A stretch of DNA of 8,554 bases, taken from the NCBI GenBank assembly GCA_016234985.1, contig JACRNK010000136.1:1-8554 (forward strand), written 5' to 3'. A program made the translations under genes and the position numbers. Shown here one piece after another: positions 6,529 to 8,554 of the stretch. The number at the start of each line of letters is the position of its first letter. The first letter of the stretch is position 1. The DNA comes from Deltaproteobacteria bacterium (GTDB lineage: Bacteria > Desulfobacterota > GWC2-55-46 > UBA9637). Below the pieces are notes generated by a model. That model saw only the letters and a program-made list of their open reading frames with translations, was not told the DNA's origin and made no database searches.

Positions 6529-8554
6529 CTATTCGCTATTTTCCGCAATCCGGCTGTCAAGATTAGCCTCTGAATCATTAACGTAGATTGTTTTATATGC
6601 CGCATAATATCCCAGCACCTTTTCGACATATTTCCTTGTCTCCTGATAAGGGATGTTTTCCACAAACTCGTCCATATCGGATTCGCCCCATTTTTTCAGC
6701 CATTCGTCCACTGCATTGGGGCCTGCATTGTATGCGGCTATGGCAAGCGGCAGTTTGCCGTTAAATCTCGTGATAAGCGTTTTTAAATACCAGCTGCCAA
6801 AATTTATATTGATGTCCGGCTCAAAAAGGTTATCTCTTAACCCCCCCTGCCCCCCCTTTATTAAAGGGGGGGATAGGGGGGGTTGGTAAGACATTTTTTT
6901 TGCTATCATCTCGCCTGTGCCGGGCATTATTTGCAGCAGGCCGATTGCCCCTGCGCTAGACACAGACTTGGCGTCAAATTCACTTTCCTGCATCATTACT
7001 GCATAGATAAGCAAAGGGTCTAAGCTAAATTCACCTGCAGCCCTCTCCACCATGTCTTTATATGCTTCAGGATAGGCAAGCCGGTATGAAAAGTCCGGGA
7101 GATCATATGATAGCCTCCTTGCCAGAATATAGGAATGATAAATGTCACCTGCCTGTTTATACAGTAAAATTATATTTATCGGGTCTTGTCTATAGTCCAT
7201 GGATGCCAATTCCTTTAACGCAAGACTATTCAGCCCAAGTTTTAATAATCTCCGCGCCCTTTGCGCAGGCAGAGGCTCATCCGATTGAGTATTGAGGATT
7301 GTGAGTTGAGGGTTTGAGACTTTAAAACTCACATCCAGCAATTCATAGCCTGAGATTCTTTCCAGCTCTTTTTTGCTCATAACAGAATAATAGGCGCCGG
7401 GAAAGCTGTCTGCCGCAGTTTTGAACAATCTCACGGCATTGTCCTTTTTGCCAAGCATAAGAGATATTTTCCCCTGCCAGTATAGAGCCCGCATTCGCAG
7501 CGAAGAGTTTTCTAAAGATTTATGCGCAGTCTCAATCTTTTTAAATATCTCAAGAGATTTTTCCAAATCTCCCTGTGTATAGCGTATCCATCCTGCCTGC
7601 CACAAGGCGTCGTCTTTATAAGACGATGAAGGGCTTTCTGCTATAAGTTGTTCTAAAAAAGCGACAGCCAGATTTACGTCTCCTTCCTCCTTTGCAATCA
7701 TGGCAAGCCTGTAAATCGCCTCATCCCTTAAATTTCTGTCGGTATAAACAGATATGAAAGCCTTTAATGCGTTTTGGGCGGATTTCATATCCTTTTGCCT
7801 GATATGGTTTCTGGCAAGCCAGATGAGCGATTCCTGCCTTATTTTACTGTCATCCGCGGTTGAAAATAATTCTTTAAAAACCTCTCCTGCCTTTTTATAA
7901 TTCCTTGCCTGATAAAACGTCTGTCCCATAATCAGATTGAGTTTGTCATCATGCCCTAACGGGGTTTCATATGGAAACCACGGCAGGGTTTCGGAAAGAT
8001 AGGTCTTGATTTCTTTAACAGCCTTTTCATAGTTTCTTGCCTTCAATAATCCCCTTGCCCTTGCGGCAAATTCATCTCTGTTTAATTTTCTGATTTCGCC
8101 GGGCATAACCTGGGAAACAAAGGAATTGTCATTATATTCTGCTTGCGGGAATTCGGTAAGCAGTCTTTTAATGAAAGGAAGGGCTTCGTCATATTTATTG
8201 TTGAGCAGCAGCAGTGAGGCAAGCTTATAAAGGATGCGCGGGGTTTGAAGGTTGTCTGAATATCCGGTGAGAATTCTCTTATAGGCATTTATTGCGTTTG
8301 TTGCGCCTCCCTTTATAAGGTAGATATCGCCGGTTTTTTCCATAGCAGAAGGCGCCAGCGGGCTTTTAGCATTATGATTTATGCAGGCGGTGAATGCGTT
8401 TAAGGCCTCATCAACTTTATTAATAGCCAGATATGTCTCTCCAAGATAATACAGAACATAGTCAGAGAGGAGAGAATCGTCTTTTCCCCGATTAAGACCT
8501 TCGGGGACAAGTTTGGCGGCCTCCAGATATTCTACTGCCTTTTCAAAACTGCCT
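6529..8554 (-). CDS. Soluble lytic murein transglycosylase (Slt70-like) with TPR repeats, 5'-partial
   Basis: This enzyme cleaves the MurNAc-GlcNAc bond of peptidoglycan to give 1,6-anhydro ends, normally in the periplasm. The frame is open from the right edge for 674 residues, and the codons upstream of the ATG at 8343 continue a TPR-like pattern (YYLGETYLAINKVDEALNAF). The true start and any signal peptide are therefore outside. Numbering from the ATG at 8343, residues 1-430 are helical TPR-type repeats, forming the superhelix typical of Slt proteins. Residues about 432-585 are the catalytic domain: catalytic Glu E453 in AVMMQESEFDAKSVSSAGA, GLLQIMP (468-474), AYNAGPNAV (537-545), and NIPYQETRKYVEKVLGYYAAY near the end. 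Two repeat-derived inserts are present: about 342-353 (7-bp tandem repeat) and about 487-503 (palindrome) in the catalytic domain, between IAKKMSY and LFEPDININFG. Key motifs are intact. It is the most upstream visible gene of the minus-strand cluster. Confidence 0.93.
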   Translation of the reverse strand, partial: GSFEKAVEYLEAAKLVPEGLNRGKDDSLLSDYVLYYLGETYLAINKVDEALNAFTACINHNAKSPLAPSAMEKTGDIYLIKGGATNAINAYKRILTGYSDNLQTPRILYKLASLLLLNNKYDEALPFIKRLLTEFPQAEYNDNSFVSQVMPGEIRKLNRDEFAARARGLLKARNYEKAVKEIKTYLSETLPWFPYETPLGHDDKLNLIMGQTFYQARNYKKAGEVFKELFSTADDSKIRQESLIWLARNHIRQKDMKSAQNALKAFISVYTDRNLRDEAIYRLAMIAKEEGDVNLAVAFLEQLIAESPSSSYKDDALWQAGWIRYTQGDLEKSLEIFKKIETAHKSLENSSLRMRALYWQGKISLMLGKKDNAVRLFKTAADSFPGAYYSVMSKKELERISGYELLDVSFKVSNPQLTILNTQSDEPLPAQRARRLLKLGLNSLALKELASMDYRQDPINIILLYKQAGDIYHSYILARRLSYDLPDFSYRLAYPEAYKDMVERAAGEFSLDPLLIYAVMMQESEFDAKSVSSAGAIGLLQIMPGTGEMIAKKMSYQPPLSPPLIKGGQGGLRDNLFEPDININFGSWYLKTLITRFNGKLPLAIAAYNAGPNAVDEWLKKWGESDMDEFVENIPYQETRKYVEKVLGYYAAYKTIYVNDSEANLDSRIAENSE
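6839..6884. repeat. C7/G7 palindromic repeat inserted in frame in the lytic transglycosylase
   Basis: A near-perfect hairpin reads AA-C7-TG-C7-TTTA, then TTAAA-G7-ATA-G7-TT. It belongs to the same family as the element at 5602-5680. On the minus strand it encodes PPLSPPLIKGGQGGL, inside the catalytic domain, in the loop between the GLLQIMP helix and the NINFGSWYL helix. The reading frame is preserved. Runs of seven identical bases make the site prone to slippage or sequencing error. Confidence 0.92.
7285..7319. repeat. Degenerate 7-bp tandem repeat inside the lytic transglycosylase
   Basis: Five heptamers follow in register on the plus strand: TTGAGTA, TTGAGGA, TTGTGAG, TTGAGGG, TTTGAGA. On the minus strand they encode VSNPQLTILNTQ (residues about 342-353), a low-complexity stretch between the TPR region and the helices before the catalytic domain. 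It looks like a short heptamer repeat that expanded inside the gene, probably at a tolerant linker. Confidence 0.6.

Overview
The window reads as a chromosomal segment of a Gram-negative, probably anaerobic or respiratory-metal/sulfur type bacterium. Pointers are a periplasmic-type multiheme c cytochrome with a fibronectin-like domain, a PatA-like (DUF4388)/J-domain/TPR fusion protein, a GlnE adenylyltransferase, and short palindromic repeats of the GTCATTGCGAG and CCCCCTTT...AAAGGGGG types. I associate these repeats with Desulfobacterota, Nitrospirota and related lineages. The taxonomic placement is an inference, not a reading.

Layout. At the left edge, on the plus strand, is the 3' part of a multiheme cytochrome c gene (to 1024). 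Everything else runs on the minus strand, convergent with it. In transcription order from the right edge: a TPR-rich soluble lytic transglycosylase (5' end outside the window, stop at 6529); glnE in two pieces (6441-4471 and 4358-3342); a DUF4388-J-domain-TPR protein (3341-1848) whose ATG directly follows the glnE stop (TAGATG); rpe (1787-1131); and a tRNA-Pro(CGG) with encoded CCA (1110-1034). Gaps are 87, 112, 0, 60 and 20 nt, so this is probably one transcription unit ending in the tRNA. Only 9 nt separate the tRNA from the cytochrome stop, and I see no intrinsic terminator between them.

The striking theme is repeat invasion of coding sequence. Four elements of three types lie in or between coding parts. 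(1) A 90-92 bp palindrome splits glnE. Deleting 94 bp, the element plus one AA flank, would rejoin the two halves in one frame. (2, 3) Two members of a C-run/G-run palindrome family are inserted in frame, one in the adenylyl-removing nucleotidyltransferase core of GlnE and one in the catalytic domain of the lytic transglycosylase. Both add PPxxPPxxKGG-type peptides. (4) A degenerate 7-bp tandem repeat adds about 12 residues to the same transglycosylase.

Functionally, the minus-strand cluster mixes murein turnover, control of glutamine synthetase, an uncharacterised chaperone-adaptor-like protein, and the pentose phosphate/Calvin enzyme Rpe. I see no single pathway joining them. The most interesting question is whether the split GlnE is a dying gene or a two-polypeptide enzyme. 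The C-terminal piece has its own GTG with a well placed AAGGA, but a segment of about 50 residues seems to be missing at the break.
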